Assembly: GCF_025602895.1 (NCBI RefSeq)
Contig: NW_026516225.1
Coordinates: 558,001 to 622,000, forward strand
Direction of reading: 5' to 3'
DNA length: 64,000 nt
Source of the DNA: Polychytrium aggregatum
Taxonomy: Eukaryota; Chytridiomycota; Chytridiomycetes; Polychytriales
Shown one piece after another: positions 33,436 to 43,880 of the stretch; positions within the stretch are counted from its first letter, which is position 1; each line of letters starts with the position of its first letter. The notes below the pieces were generated by a model, which made no database searches, had not been told where the DNA came from, and saw only the letters and a list, made by a program, of their open reading frames with translations. The position numbers and the translations under genes are program-made.

Positions 33436-34137
33436 AGTGGTCCAATATGCGGTATTATGGAGCTATGTGGTCGATATGAACCGAATGAGTCCACGAGCAG
33501 CAAACGAGAACTGTTTGTCCAGAACGAAACGGGACACCCTGTTCTGGTCCTGAATACACTCCATTCATCATCATCCACCCACTGGGAAGCTACGAAAGTT
33601 CCGCAGGCTTCACGCCTCCGATGCCAGAGAAATGGGACACTGTCCTGTTTCTCCCCGGACAAGCTGTATTGATGGCCCATGCTGGAGCAGTAGCGGCCGA
33701 ATGAAAACGGCCGAGTCATAGGCATTCCTGTCGTTCCCAGCCCGATTATGACGGCATCGCAGTGCAGAGGCGCGGCGGGCCAGAGTGCCATGGATGCCTT
33801 TGGCAGTAATGAATGAAGATGTATTGGGGATACAGAGGGGTAAAGCAACCGAGAAAATTGTCGAAATTGGGACCAGAACTCGGAGAAAGGGGGAGGGAGG
33901 GAAGGAGAGTGAGTGATTTGGCGTGCTTCCTCCATGCTCCTATCGTTAAATATCGCGACGGCAGAGGCTGGGAGATCGAGAGCCCGACGTCCCAATAATG
34001 AAGGCGATTTGGAGCTTGGCGGCGGATCCCACAACCGACCGAACGCTGACCAACAGAGTCACAGATAGTTTTGGACGCTTGTGGACCGGGTGCGGCTCGC
34101 CCGATCGCTGGACTGGCTTCGCTCATCGGTCCACAGT
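33436..34137. other. Intergenic with a MITE-like element
   Basis: Apart from the inverted-repeat element at 33514-33663, nothing is recognised. Open frames on the minus strand at 33400-34126 overlap the element and look non-coding. Confidence 0.5.
33514..33663. mobile_element. MITE-like 150-bp element with imperfect 23-bp terminal inverted repeats
   Basis: The left end TTTGTCCAGAACGAAACGGG+ACA (33514-33536) is inverted at 33641-33663 with 17 of 23 positions matching. The interior has no ORF. The same end sequence flanks or follows the Fanzor-like relics (20.6, 20.9 and 27.8 kb) and stands alone at 31.16 kb, so this is probably a non-autonomous derivative of that family. No clear target-site duplication was seen. 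It lies about 80 bp after the MAT2B-like stop codon. Confidence 0.65.
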
Positions 34138-34600
34138 TCAGCTCGATGGCCGGGATGGAACCGAGGTGGAGAGCACGGTTGTATCAAATGCGACCTCGCG
34201 GACACCCTCTGTCCTTTGATAGGCTCGGATGCGGGCCAGCGAAGCTGCCAGGGGATCGTTCCATGCCTGCGGGAAGAGACATGCCGATTTCAAAGTTGAG
34301 ATGCGAGTCTCATGGGCGATGAGCAGCAGCGCCCGGCGAAAAAGAAATGCCAAGCCCAGTCTGCTGAACGACCGGCCTTCAGCGACAGAATCGGGTTGAG
34401 ACGGCTCCTGGAAGGTCGTTTCTCTGGCTGACTGTTCGTCTCTTGGGATGAGTGATCAGCAAAGTCTCGCGTACCTGGACTGTGATGTAGTATTGGTGGG
34501 CCATGTTGCGGATGGGGACAAAGATGCGGTCGAACTCTTCCTTGCGCTCCGACTGCTCGGCTTGCTGCTTCTGCAGCATCAGGTTGTCCCTGAAGCGCAT
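34138..34600 (-). CDS. Small hypothetical two-exon protein
   Basis: Exons 34600-34475 and 34407-34138 flank a canonical 67-bp intron (gtacgc...ccttccag) with phase kept, giving 131 residues from the ATG at 34600. Exon 1 is a charged helix (RFRDNLMLQKQQAEQSERKE, then FDRIFVPIRNMAHQYYITVQ). Exon 2 has a short basic-hydrophobic helix (LGLAFLFRRALLLIAHETR). The frame is also open upstream of the ATG (to about 34744), so a longer N terminus is possible. I do not recognise a family. Confidence 0.4.
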
Positions 34601-35228
34601 GTTGCGGTGGGATGTTGGCGCGATGACGAGAACCGATGCCAAGGGCAGCCGCCTGGATGCAAGCGGGCAAGGCGAGGCGAGAAGGCAGCCGGGGTGGGGG
34701 CATGTGCGGCTGGCCACAAAAGGAAACTGGCGCTGGCGGAGCAAGCCGAAGGTCGTTGGAGTGCCGCCAGGGAACGAGGGTGCATTGCTGTGGATGCTGG
34801 AGTATGGTCGAGCATCCCAGTTTGGGCTTCAACCCACGGAAGCCGCAGAATAGTGTCTTTATTTTTGTAACGGTGGTAGTGGTGGTAGTGGTGGTAGTGG
34901 TGGTAGTGGTGGTAGTGGTGGTAGTGGTGGTAGTGGTGGTAGTGGTGGTAGTGGTGGTAGTGGTATTGGCGTAAGGCGGACGCCGGCTGCTCGGAGGTCC
35001 ATATGCTTTCTGTTGGTGGATGTTCAGGTCAACGTCTCGGCGTATGCAATGTCGGTGACGGTTGTCCAGCCTTCGCGGCTGAATCCATCACGAGACCACC
35101 TAGGATCGAGCGGCAACAAGTAGAGACGGTAATTTACGTGACCACAGGGTTGCCCATCCCCCAGCGGATCCCAGCGATGTCGTTAGTACAGGGCAGACAG
35201 TTGAGCACAGGAAACCCTGAGAGCAGCC
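34601..35228. other. Intergenic with a hexanucleotide array
   Basis: It contains the (gtggta)n array and no other recognised feature. The 3' end of the MT-A70 gene is at its right edge. Confidence 0.5.
34872..34966 (+). repeat. Hexanucleotide microsatellite (gtggta)n
   Basis: About 16 uninterrupted copies of ggtagt. It generates a spurious polyvaline open frame on the plus strand. Confidence 0.97.
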
Positions 35229-38200
35229 TCACACGCAGAAGCATCTCGGTCGATACGGACGCCCGGTACAATCAACATACAGTTCCAAGAGCTTGTCGCC
35301 ATCCCCGCGGGAGGCTTCGGGGAGAAGTGTCTCGATGACAGTGTATATGTACGGCGGCTTTTGTTCTCTCGGATCACCTGCGGTTTCATGAGGGTACATG
35401 GACGAATTGAGCTCAGCGACGCTACAGCAGGTTTGACAAAGAGGTTCGACTTGCCAATGTCGATTCAAGCACATGATAGTGCATAGGTCCCCATCACAGT
35501 CCAACCTGGTGTTTCGGGCTTGATGAAATCAAACTCGCAGTCAGGGTTGCGTTGATGTCGCATCTCGATTTCGCCTTCCTATCGAGGGGATGTGGGTGTG
35601 GCAGGTCGGCGTGCGCCGCCGTCAGTTGGGAAACAGCTACGATCTAATCTGTGCAAGGTAACAGTCGCGATTCGAGCGGCACCACACCAGGAATGTGCGC
35701 GGCAATGATCCGGTCAGGCTAAAGAGGAGCACTCCCCCTCCCCACGACTATACAGCAGCGTCGCATGCAAACCTTTCGAAAAATCAAACAAGTTGTCTTG
35801 GATTTGCAAAAGTACTTGTAGGGCTGACGCGCAATCTTGTTGTTGACATATTTTTTGATCCAGGCAAAGTTCTCGACATACCGGAATCCCCACGATTGAC
35901 ATATCCGCAGGATTACGGGGGTGAACTCCTTTTCGACCCAAACAAATATAAAGCCCACTTTGATGATCGAGGGTATGTCTATCGAGCACTGGAGGTGGGG
36001 CGGGAGCATAGGGCTCGCTGATCAGGACCTGTCTGAGGGTGCTCTGTACCTCATGGTCGAGTAGACTGTCGATTCAGGGCGGTCGCAGCGACCGATACCG
36101 CCTACATAAGCAGCGATCGCTCACTGCAGCATGCAGATACTTACGAGCTGCTCAGGAGTGACCTTTCCCTTTTCCCCCCCACGCTTCAACGTGAGGGGGG
36201 GATCCATGTGGACTGCTTGAAAGGAGTTCCCGAGGCTCTTGAGGTCCATATTCAAGATATCAGCTTCAAGGTGCCTGTATCCACAGAGTGTTGTTAATGC
36301 AAGATGCGGCAGTGCTGCTGATCGGAACTGAGGAACAACGGAGTGAATGGCATGCGAGTATGGATATATTCATCGGGAAAGATGAGAACCCGGTGGGTCT
36401 AGCGACGGACCTAGACCTGCATAGTGGTTGCTGCGAATGCTCGAAAGGCTCAATGGTCTTGAGCCATGCGCGGGAAACTGGCGCCGCCGGAATACGGATG
36501 TAGGTCGGCAGTGTGGGGTCGATGGTTCTGCAAAGCGCAAGCATATCGCGCACGAGAGATGGAGTTATCGCTCAGAGCTTACAAGAGAGGCATATATACA
36601 ACTGCCCGAGCATTTCCTGGAGCTGCCCAAAGGCTAACGAATAGCCTTGGCGCTCTCGACAGTCTCGGCTGGAGCTGTACTTACGGAGGTGGTTTCTTAG
36701 CAATGTACACGGTCGCAGTTCGCTCCTGGATCTCGTTTGCAAGCGATCTGTAACGGTTGATCATGATTTCCCGGTCAATCGTTTTCTTTTCCTTGGGCTT
36801 TGGAGGGAGCGCCAATTCTGCAATGGTGATGATGTCGACCGGAGAGGGCGGGCCACCCGTGGACTCGGATGACGGAGGAAGGGAGACTGGCGAGGCCAAA
36901 TCAACACAGACAGAGATCGGGGCCGCGGGCTGTGATACAGGGGGTGGTGTGGGAGGCACTGCGTCTGCAAGGAGGCACGGCCCGTATGAAGTGCAACTTG
37001 TCACATGTGTCGGCCCCGGTTTCAGGGACGGCTTTGCTGATGCTAATGTCGCTGCGGTAGTTTGAGCAGTGGGCCTTGTAACCGAGAGAGTCAAGGTTGG
37101 TATCGACTCAGACTCAGCCACTTGTGTTTGAATTGTCGACAGGGATTTTGCCCCCGGCTCCGGTCTTGACATTGGTCTCTGTGCCATCGCAGGCGACTCG
37201 GGCTGAGAGCTGGGTTTGGAAGCCGTATCCACTCTCTGTGTTGCTCGAGACTTGCTGATGCGATTGACCTCCCGTTTTCGTTTTTTGGATCCAGAGGGGG
37301 TCGGATCTTTGCCGCGTATCAATTCGCTGGGCACATCTTGGGCTACAAAAGATTGAGGGGACGGCGGCAATGGCTCTACAGCTTGGAGCAGGTGGAGCGA
37401 TCTATCAGAGCCAGAGAGCGAGTCGAACTGTTGTCGAGGCGACAGTCGCTCAGCAGGGAGGGCTTTGGTGTCAATGGTCGTTCTGGTAATTACGATCGAA
37501 GGTGGATCGTCCGCCTCAATGGACTCCAGAGGAGATGCACAATCGAATAAGCTCAAATCCATTGCGCTCGGGAGATCACGACCGGTTGGAGAGAGAGTTC
37601 TCATCTCCATTGCCGTCGATGGTGGATATGCGCTACACAACCGACCAAACTCGGTGTCGAGAGGAATGTTGAGCTGATAGTCGGAGAAATCTTCAAACTG
37701 GACCCCAAAGAGAGCAACAGGTTCACTATCGGCCAGAATCGCCTCCGTGATATCTCGAAATGAGTCCATTGGTGCACCCATAGAGGCCGCCTGAGCCGTG
37801 TCCCGACTTGGGGCGGAACTTGGCTGTTCTTGAGTAGCTGAAAGCGGCGCCGGGGACAGGGACAGCCCAATCGACAGCGGTGGCGACGGCGACGGCGAGC
37901 GGGATGGCTCGGGCGGAGGCCGTTCTCGAGCAATGTCGCTATCCCACACGTCGTCGTCCACAACTTGATAGTCGCTGGATCAGGGAGGATATGGATGGAC
38001 GCCAGGCTTGAGAGTGAGTATCGCCACCAGGAAATAGGACGGTATACCTAAAGTACGACGACACGAGATCAGCAGACGCAAGTGCAAATACAACTCGAAA
38101 ACCTACTTGGGTTCCTCTTCAACCGAGTTGGTGTCATCCTGGGGATGATTTTGAAGCCAGACCTCTTCATCTTCGAACGGATTCGATGTGAGCGCCGATT

Positions 38201-38602
38201 GAAGACTGAAGACAGAGGTTCGTTTGAAAAGCTCCTCCAACTGTTGCTGTGATAAAATCGGCTCGATTTCTTGGGCAGCCGACTAAGGCGATCAATTGCA
38301 TGGAGACATACGGGTGTCTGAGAAACACACGACATGTACATTGCTTTGCGAGGGCGGTGGAAGCGTTTCGGAGTGACACCGAGAGCGGCTCAGCAGTCGA
38401 TGCCGGCCGCCGTCAAAGCAGCAGCGGCATCTGGACGGGTTACCTCGCGGGGCTGACTGGATGATGGATGTTCTGAAACGACCTCTGTCGGCGTCTTGCG
38501 CTTGGATCTGGGTTTTTTCTGGGTTGGCTGCACTTGCAGTTGTGTTTGCTGCTCCCGCTGGACCTCCATCTGTAGGCGATCGAGCTCCTCAAACTTCTTC
38601 AT
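35229..38602 (-). CDS. MT-A70 family protein, probably a non-catalytic (METTL14/MTA9-like) subunit
   Basis: Eight exons keep phase: 38602-38444, 38282-38107, 37974-36685, 36527-36417, 36274-36145, 35988-35773, 35578-35506, 35377-35229 (767 residues). The first 540 residues are mostly disordered (Ser/Pro/Thr-rich) with a nuclear-localisation-like KKRKRE near 330. The MT-A70 fold follows: YIRIPAAPVSRAWL, then LEADILNMDLKSLGNSFQAV, then HMDPPL (about 603-606) where catalytic enzymes have DPPW, then GFIFVWVEKEFTPVILRICQ, WGFRYVENFAWIKK, EIEMRHQRNPDCEFDF and PPYIYTVIETLLP. Active METTL3/MTA1-type enzymes methylate adenine N6 in RNA or DNA with a partner that lost catalysis; DPPL suggests such a partner (METTL14 has EPPL). 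The end (RPYRPRCFCV) is shorter than the usual RPGW-containing tail. The frame is open upstream of the ATG (AWYVGYAEDNESVEAI), so a further 5' exon is likely. Confidence 0.88.
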
Positions 38603-39780
38603 GATGGCCTCGACAGACTCGTTGTCCTCGGCATAACCGACATACCATGCGGAGCTGGTGGTTCAGGTGCAGGGGCCAGTGAGTGAGGAAGCGTAGAGCC
38701 GTCTGAGAAGCGACATGGGTGCCTGGCGGTGCGAAGCGATGCAGGACCACTGGCAGCAGATGTCCGTGGCAGGGATAGCATTGCCGCAAGGCGGGCGAGA
38801 TCGACAAACCTGACATTGGGGGCCGAACGGGACTTGCGGGCCCGAGAGGACCTGCGGGACATGGGAGGAAGACCGGATCGCAGAAGCCGGCAGGCCGGTC
38901 GCGGGGTTCGGCACCGACTGGAGCAGCGATCAGAGGGAGGAAAGCGAAGAATCCATTTGCCCAAAGAGGCAAGTGCGGCTGGATCCGGCTCGAGTGGGTG
39001 GCTCGAGTTTGTGGCTCGAGTGTGTGGCTCGAGTGTCTGGCTCGAGTGCGCGTGCCTGGATTGAGTGTGAGTTGCGCGATGACTCGGGTGGCGTGCTTGC
39101 CTCTGGAGAGCGTTTTTGGGGCGGCAGCCAACAAGGAGATAGTTCTGGGCACCGCCCGAGACCGCGCAGTGCAAGTGCAAGCGCAAGTGCAAGTGCAAGT
39201 GCCGTTCGGCGGAGGCAGCCGCGAGCGAAACAGGGCGAGTGCGGGCGAGGGAAGGGCCAAGAGGTAGATGCAGAGACCGGCTGCGGTGGTGTCGGGCTCG
39301 ACGACTCGCCCCAACACATCCAACACATCCAACACATCCAACACATCCAACACATCCAATACACTCGGTGCAATGGCGCACGCGCTGGGCGACAAAACAC
39401 TCGGTCTTGTGGCACCCGCCATTGTCCAAGCACGGGCCGGCGGTCTTGCCACCTCACTCTCGCTCTCGCTCTCGCTGTCGCCTCGCTCGCTCTCTCATGT
39501 ACTGTGTGTGCTGTCTCGCGTGCTGTCTTGGAGTGCTGTGCTGCCCCTCGCTCGACCTCCCGCGAGATGCGTCTCCTGTATGGCGATCACTTTTTTTTTT
39601 GATCGCTGTTTCCATAAATTCTCACACATCCCCCTTCCCTCGCTCTCCCTTCCTCGCCAATCGACCGACCACAACTGGGCTGGTTGCTGGGTTGCTGTCT
39701 GCTGTCCGCTGCCTCTTGTCCGTTGCGTTCTTGCTTCGCTTGCTCCACCCGCCTGCTCCTTTGATCCGATCGCCGCCAGA
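38603..39780. other. Divergent region rich in tandem repeats
   Basis: It should carry the promoters of the MT-A70 gene (-) and the delta-12 desaturase gene (+), and possibly a missing first exon of the former next to 38650. Repeats include ctcgagtgtgtgg units (38990-39055), (aagtgc)n (39165-39205), the 9-bp array at 39309-39358 and (ctcgct)n (39455-39485). Confidence 0.5.
39309..39358 (+). repeat. 9-bp tandem repeat (aacacatcc)n
   Basis: About six head-to-tail copies of aacacatcc, about 420 bp upstream of the delta-12 desaturase start. Confidence 0.95.
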
Positions 39781-42065
39781 ATGGATTCAGGACTCCGCCA
39801 GCGCCCTGCTGTCTCCAGCACCAAGCCCGTTGCTGCCTCGGCCGCCGCTTCCAAGAAGCGCACCGTGCCCTCGGCCCCCTACTCCCTCAACCATGAGACC
39901 CCAAAGTTCACCCTCAAGGACGTCCGCGATTGCATCCCCCCGCATTTGTTCAAGCGCTCGCTCGCAAAGTCCTTTGCCACGCTTGCCCACGATCTGATCA
40001 TCCAGGCCATTCTCTGGTATGGCGCCACCTACATTGACCATCTCCCCCATCCCTTCAACTGGATCATGTGGCCTGTCTTCTGGGTTTGCCAAGGCGTCGT
40101 CTGGACTGGCGTCTGGGTTATTGCTCACGGTAAGCTTTGTGTATGCAGATCGTGCCCGATCGCCGAGCATCCGAGAAGGGACCGGAGTAGAGACGCTGGA
40201 CGGGCCATAGCGAGGGGAGAGCTACTACTCGCACGACTGCGTGTCTGCTTGATCGTTGTCGCTTGGACGCGCAGCGTTGTTGATCCTGATAGTCGGAATC
40301 GACTGCCGCCCGCTGCACGTTCTCACCGACCATGAGCTTTTCTGGGCTTTAGAATGTGGCCACCAGGCTTTCTCTGACTACGCCTGGGTCAACAACCTCG
40401 TCGGCTGGGTCCTCCACTCGGCTCTGCTTGTCCCCTACTTTTCATGGAAGATTACCCACTCGGTATGCCACATTGTCGCTTGCTTGGGGCCGCTGTGCAT
40501 GACTGGTTTTAAATCTCAGAACTAGATTCGCCAGCTCGATACTGTTGCTTCCGCCCGTACTTCCCTCCGGTGGCTTCGGTCACTTTGCGCAACAGCTAGC
40601 TCCCGGCATGGATACGCCGCTTCTGGCCTCTCCTCCGACCCGCTCCAGCTCTCGTTCCTGCTCTCGTTCCTGCTCTCACCGCCTCCACACTCGATTCTTC
40701 TACCAGAAACACCACAAGGCCACCTGCCACCTGACCAAGGACCAGGTCTTTGTGCCCTACACCCGCAGCCAGTTTAATCTTCCTCCTCCTCCTGCCAATG
40801 TCGATACGCTTGAGGAAGAGTCGATCATGGATGACATTCCGATCTTGAACGTGTTCCGCGCATTGAAATACCTCTTTATCGGCTGGCCTGCCTACCTGCT
40901 TTTCAACGCCTCCGGCCAGCAGTACAAAACCTGGACCTCGCACTTCCGCCCCAACTCGCCCATCTTCGAGCCCAAGCAGTGGCTGCTGATTGTGTACTCC
41001 GACATTGGCTTTGCTCTCACCGTGATTGCCCTGATTGTCGCTGGCCAGCACTTTGGCTCTATCGCGGTCTTCAAATACTACGTCCTCCCCTATCTCGGTG
41101 TCAACTTCTGGCTGGTCTTTATTACCTTCCTGCAACACACCGACTCCAAGGTTCCTCACTACGACGACGACGAGTTCACCTTCCTGCTGGGTGCCCTTGC
41201 CACCGTTGACCGCGACTATGGCGTCCTGAACTATTTCCACCACCACATGTAGGGAATCGCTGTCACTGTCACTGTCGCTGTTGCTGTTGCTGTTGCTGTT
41301 GCTGCATGGCGACCAGTCCGCGCCCCGCAGCAACGCAGAGCCCCATCACGACCCCAACACTGACCCTCCACCGCTCTCCCCCACCTTGGTTCATGCATGT
41401 GATTTTCCTGTTATCCCATATCCGCGCCGGTGTCACTTTGCAACAGCGCCGACACCCACGTCGTCCACCACCTGTTCTCGACTATGCCTCACTACAACGG
41501 TAAGAGCAAACGTGTCGGCCCCACTAGCTGCATTCTGTGCTGTGCTAATGACCAAATGCTTGTGCTTGTTCAACGTGGTACAGCCGTCGAGGCCACCGAG
41601 CATGTGAAAAAGTTCCTCGGAAAGTATTATCTCTACGACGACACCAACATCTTCCTTGCGATGTACCGCTCCGTTCGGGACTGCAAGTTTGTTGAGGACA
41701 CTGGTATGGAACACGAGCGATGGCGACGCCTGCAACACGGTGAAATGTCGTTGGGCCGCGTGCGGTTTAGGCTCTGCGGGATGGCGAGGGTGGGGATGAG
41801 GGCGAGGGTGTATTCGTGGGCAGGATGGGACGGGTGAATGACAGAGGATGCAACCTTTGTGCTTCGTGGTCGCCAGACCGCCAGCCTGGACCTGGAGGAC
41901 TGGTCCGATCCCTCCCATCGCTTTGTTACCCAGCAATATCACATGGCGCCCGACCTTTTACTACACCTGCACCGCTCTGATATCCACGATTTGTTTTCAC
42001 ACACTCAGGCCGAGTCCGATACTATAAGAACTAGAATCGGTCCCTGTCGGTCGGCGATAGCTTAG
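39781..42065 (+). CDS. Delta-12 (omega-6) type fatty acid desaturase
   Basis: An ER membrane di-iron desaturase that converts oleoyl to linoleoyl chains (delta-15 activity cannot be excluded). Six exons keep phase: 39781-40129, 40353-40462, 40707-41248, 41447-41499, 41584-41703, 41845-42065 (464 residues). The start [11 protein letters not shown] precedes a plant/fungal FAD2-like N terminus ([18 protein letters not shown]). Three histidine boxes are complete: HECGH (across intron 1), HSKHH (across intron 2) and HVVHH (after intron 3), with paired hydrophobic segments before and between them. The last exon adds about 73 residues without family similarity; a different acceptor could give a shorter end, so the C terminus is uncertain. 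It would supply linoleate to the front-end desaturase at 9.6-12.0 kb. Confidence 0.93.
41262..41306 (+). repeat. tgtcactgtcgctgttgct repeat in an intron
   Basis: About seven 6-bp units (ctgtca/ctgttg) at the start of desaturase intron 41249-41446. Confidence 0.8.
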
Positions 42066-43880
42066 CGCCGCCAAAGTTGACGGGAACGCACGCGCTAATC
42101 CTGGCGCTTTGCATGCATCTCCACTTCCGGCCAGCTGTGTGATCTGACTGCGGCCGCCACCTAATGCATTTTGCTTGCCTCAGTCAACTTCAATACATTA
42201 ATGTCAAGGAAGCCACCTCGAACATGGGTTACGGCTTCATAAGCGATGGTATTTGTGGTGATGATACCGACACTATGGTCTGCGACGCAGCTGGACCCGC
42301 CGACAAGCCAGCCGATGCGGATTGTTATATGCGTCCCTTCCTTGGTGGGCAGGTGAAGAGGAAAATGACTGTCGGGCCCCTGGGAGCGCCGATGGATGCC
42401 CGTCAATCCGCACAAGCCGTCCGTGGGCTGAAAAGTCCCATCTCAAAATAAACTGCCTAAACTCACGTAAGGCTCAAGAGTCTGCGTGGAGCATGAGCCC
42501 TTTGACAGGCGCAATAGAGTTGGCTTGCAGGCAACCGCAGGCAAGGTGCGTGGGGAGGATGCATGCGCGGGAACTTGCCGTCTGCCCGCGGATGGGGGAG
42601 AGCCGAACAGAGCAAGTAGGAGTGCTGGCGGAGCTAAATGTTGGTGAGGACAGACGCGAGAGAAGACGGAATGTTGTCGATGACAGACGCCCGACGGGAA
42701 CGGAAAGGCAAGCAGGCTGAACAACTTGTGTGAACCAGCATTCGAGCGCGATCACGGCGGTATAGCCAGCGGCAGTGCCGATAGCGACCATGACGGTTGG
42801 CCACGGATATGCGAGCCTATCGAAACATGCGCTTGGTGGCCCATGGGTTGATGGGGGTAGTGCTGAGAACACTTATTGCAGATAGTTGCCTCTGTGGATT
42901 CTTGTCACAGAGGCACTTGCCATCTGTGAAGGGATACAGCATGTTAGAAAGACCACGGAACCACATTTCCTGGACTGACTCCTCAGGGACAGTCAAGTTG
43001 GCTGCTTCGGATTGTGGTGTGTGTCAAGTGGGTACAGCGAGCACCAGCGAGCCGCTGCAGACGGATTCGCTGCAGGTCAATGCAAGGGACGACGCCTTGG
43101 CGGGTGAGGCATAGGGATTCTGTTCCCTGTCTTCATCCGAGTCCCACACAGCAATGCGAGCGCTGATCGACGGCATGCAGCCAAGGCCGGCGAAAGTCGT
43201 GTGCATTATCGGACGGCTATGTCATCGGGCCGCGAAACAGGGCCCTGGGAAGGATCAGGAATCCGGGCGGCTCGCTGAGCCCACTGCCGCCAGCCAATGG
43301 GCAGGCGCGGCAGCACGTGATGTGGGGTTGGACCACTCAGCGCAGCGGGCGATGCTGCGCGTGGTGCCAGCATCGCATGGGGAGAAGACGCGCGGGCGGT
43401 GCACAGGCGGCCTCGGACGGCGGCATGAGTCACCCGCAGTCAGGATGGTGATGTGTGATTGCGCAAGGTGATGCGGCGACGCGGCGACACGGCCAGTTTA
43501 GGCGGGACGCGTGGCTGCGGCCGCTGTCGAAGTGGGGGCTTGGGCCGACAGAAACTGCGGCGTGGCCAGTGCCACAGCTGCAAACGATGGCGCGCAAGTC
43601 TGTGTCGACAGGGACTGTGGGATGTCGCGTCTGCCACGCGCAGTCCGGTCTGTCCCCGCCGCGGGGTTGGCCCACAGCCCCCGTTCCATCGGCTCCGTCT
43701 GCGCTGTCCAATCCCGCCCTGGCCGTTCTGGCGACTTTTTTTTTTTTTTTTTGGAGATGGGGTATATATCCGGCTGTCCATCGGCCATCCTTCGCTGGGT
43801 CGCATCCGTCCAGCTTGCTCTCGTCTCCTCCCAGGTCGCATCTACATCCTCCCTCATCACACCTGTCTAAAGCGCCAGCC
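42066..43880. other. Long intergenic region, no gene assigned
   Basis: A minus-strand stretch at 42160-42870 has two short frames (one ending SKMH, one with a hydrophobic WPTVMVAIGTAAGYTAVIAL segment). They could be exons of a small membrane protein, but splice sites do not join them convincingly and no family is recognised. Right of 43150 the sequence is GC-rich flank of the next gene. Confidence 0.4.
43757..43768 (+). promoter_or_regulatory. TATA-like box after a T tract
   Basis: ggtatatatccg lies about 115 bp before the Rcf2-like start codon and follows a run of 15 T (43737-43751). The spacing suits a core promoter, but this is by position only. Confidence 0.35.

Noticed and set aside
34636-34974. 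Plus-strand frame ending in about 30 valines
   Set aside because: It is produced by the (gtggta)n microsatellite.
39268-39780. Upstream extension of the delta-12 desaturase to 39268
   Set aside because: The extension translates the aacacatcc array and simple sequence; the ATG at 39781 begins a family-like N terminus.
42161-42872. Possible two-exon membrane protein on the minus strand
   Set aside because: Splice junctions do not join the hydrophobic segment to the downstream frame in phase, and no family is recognised.
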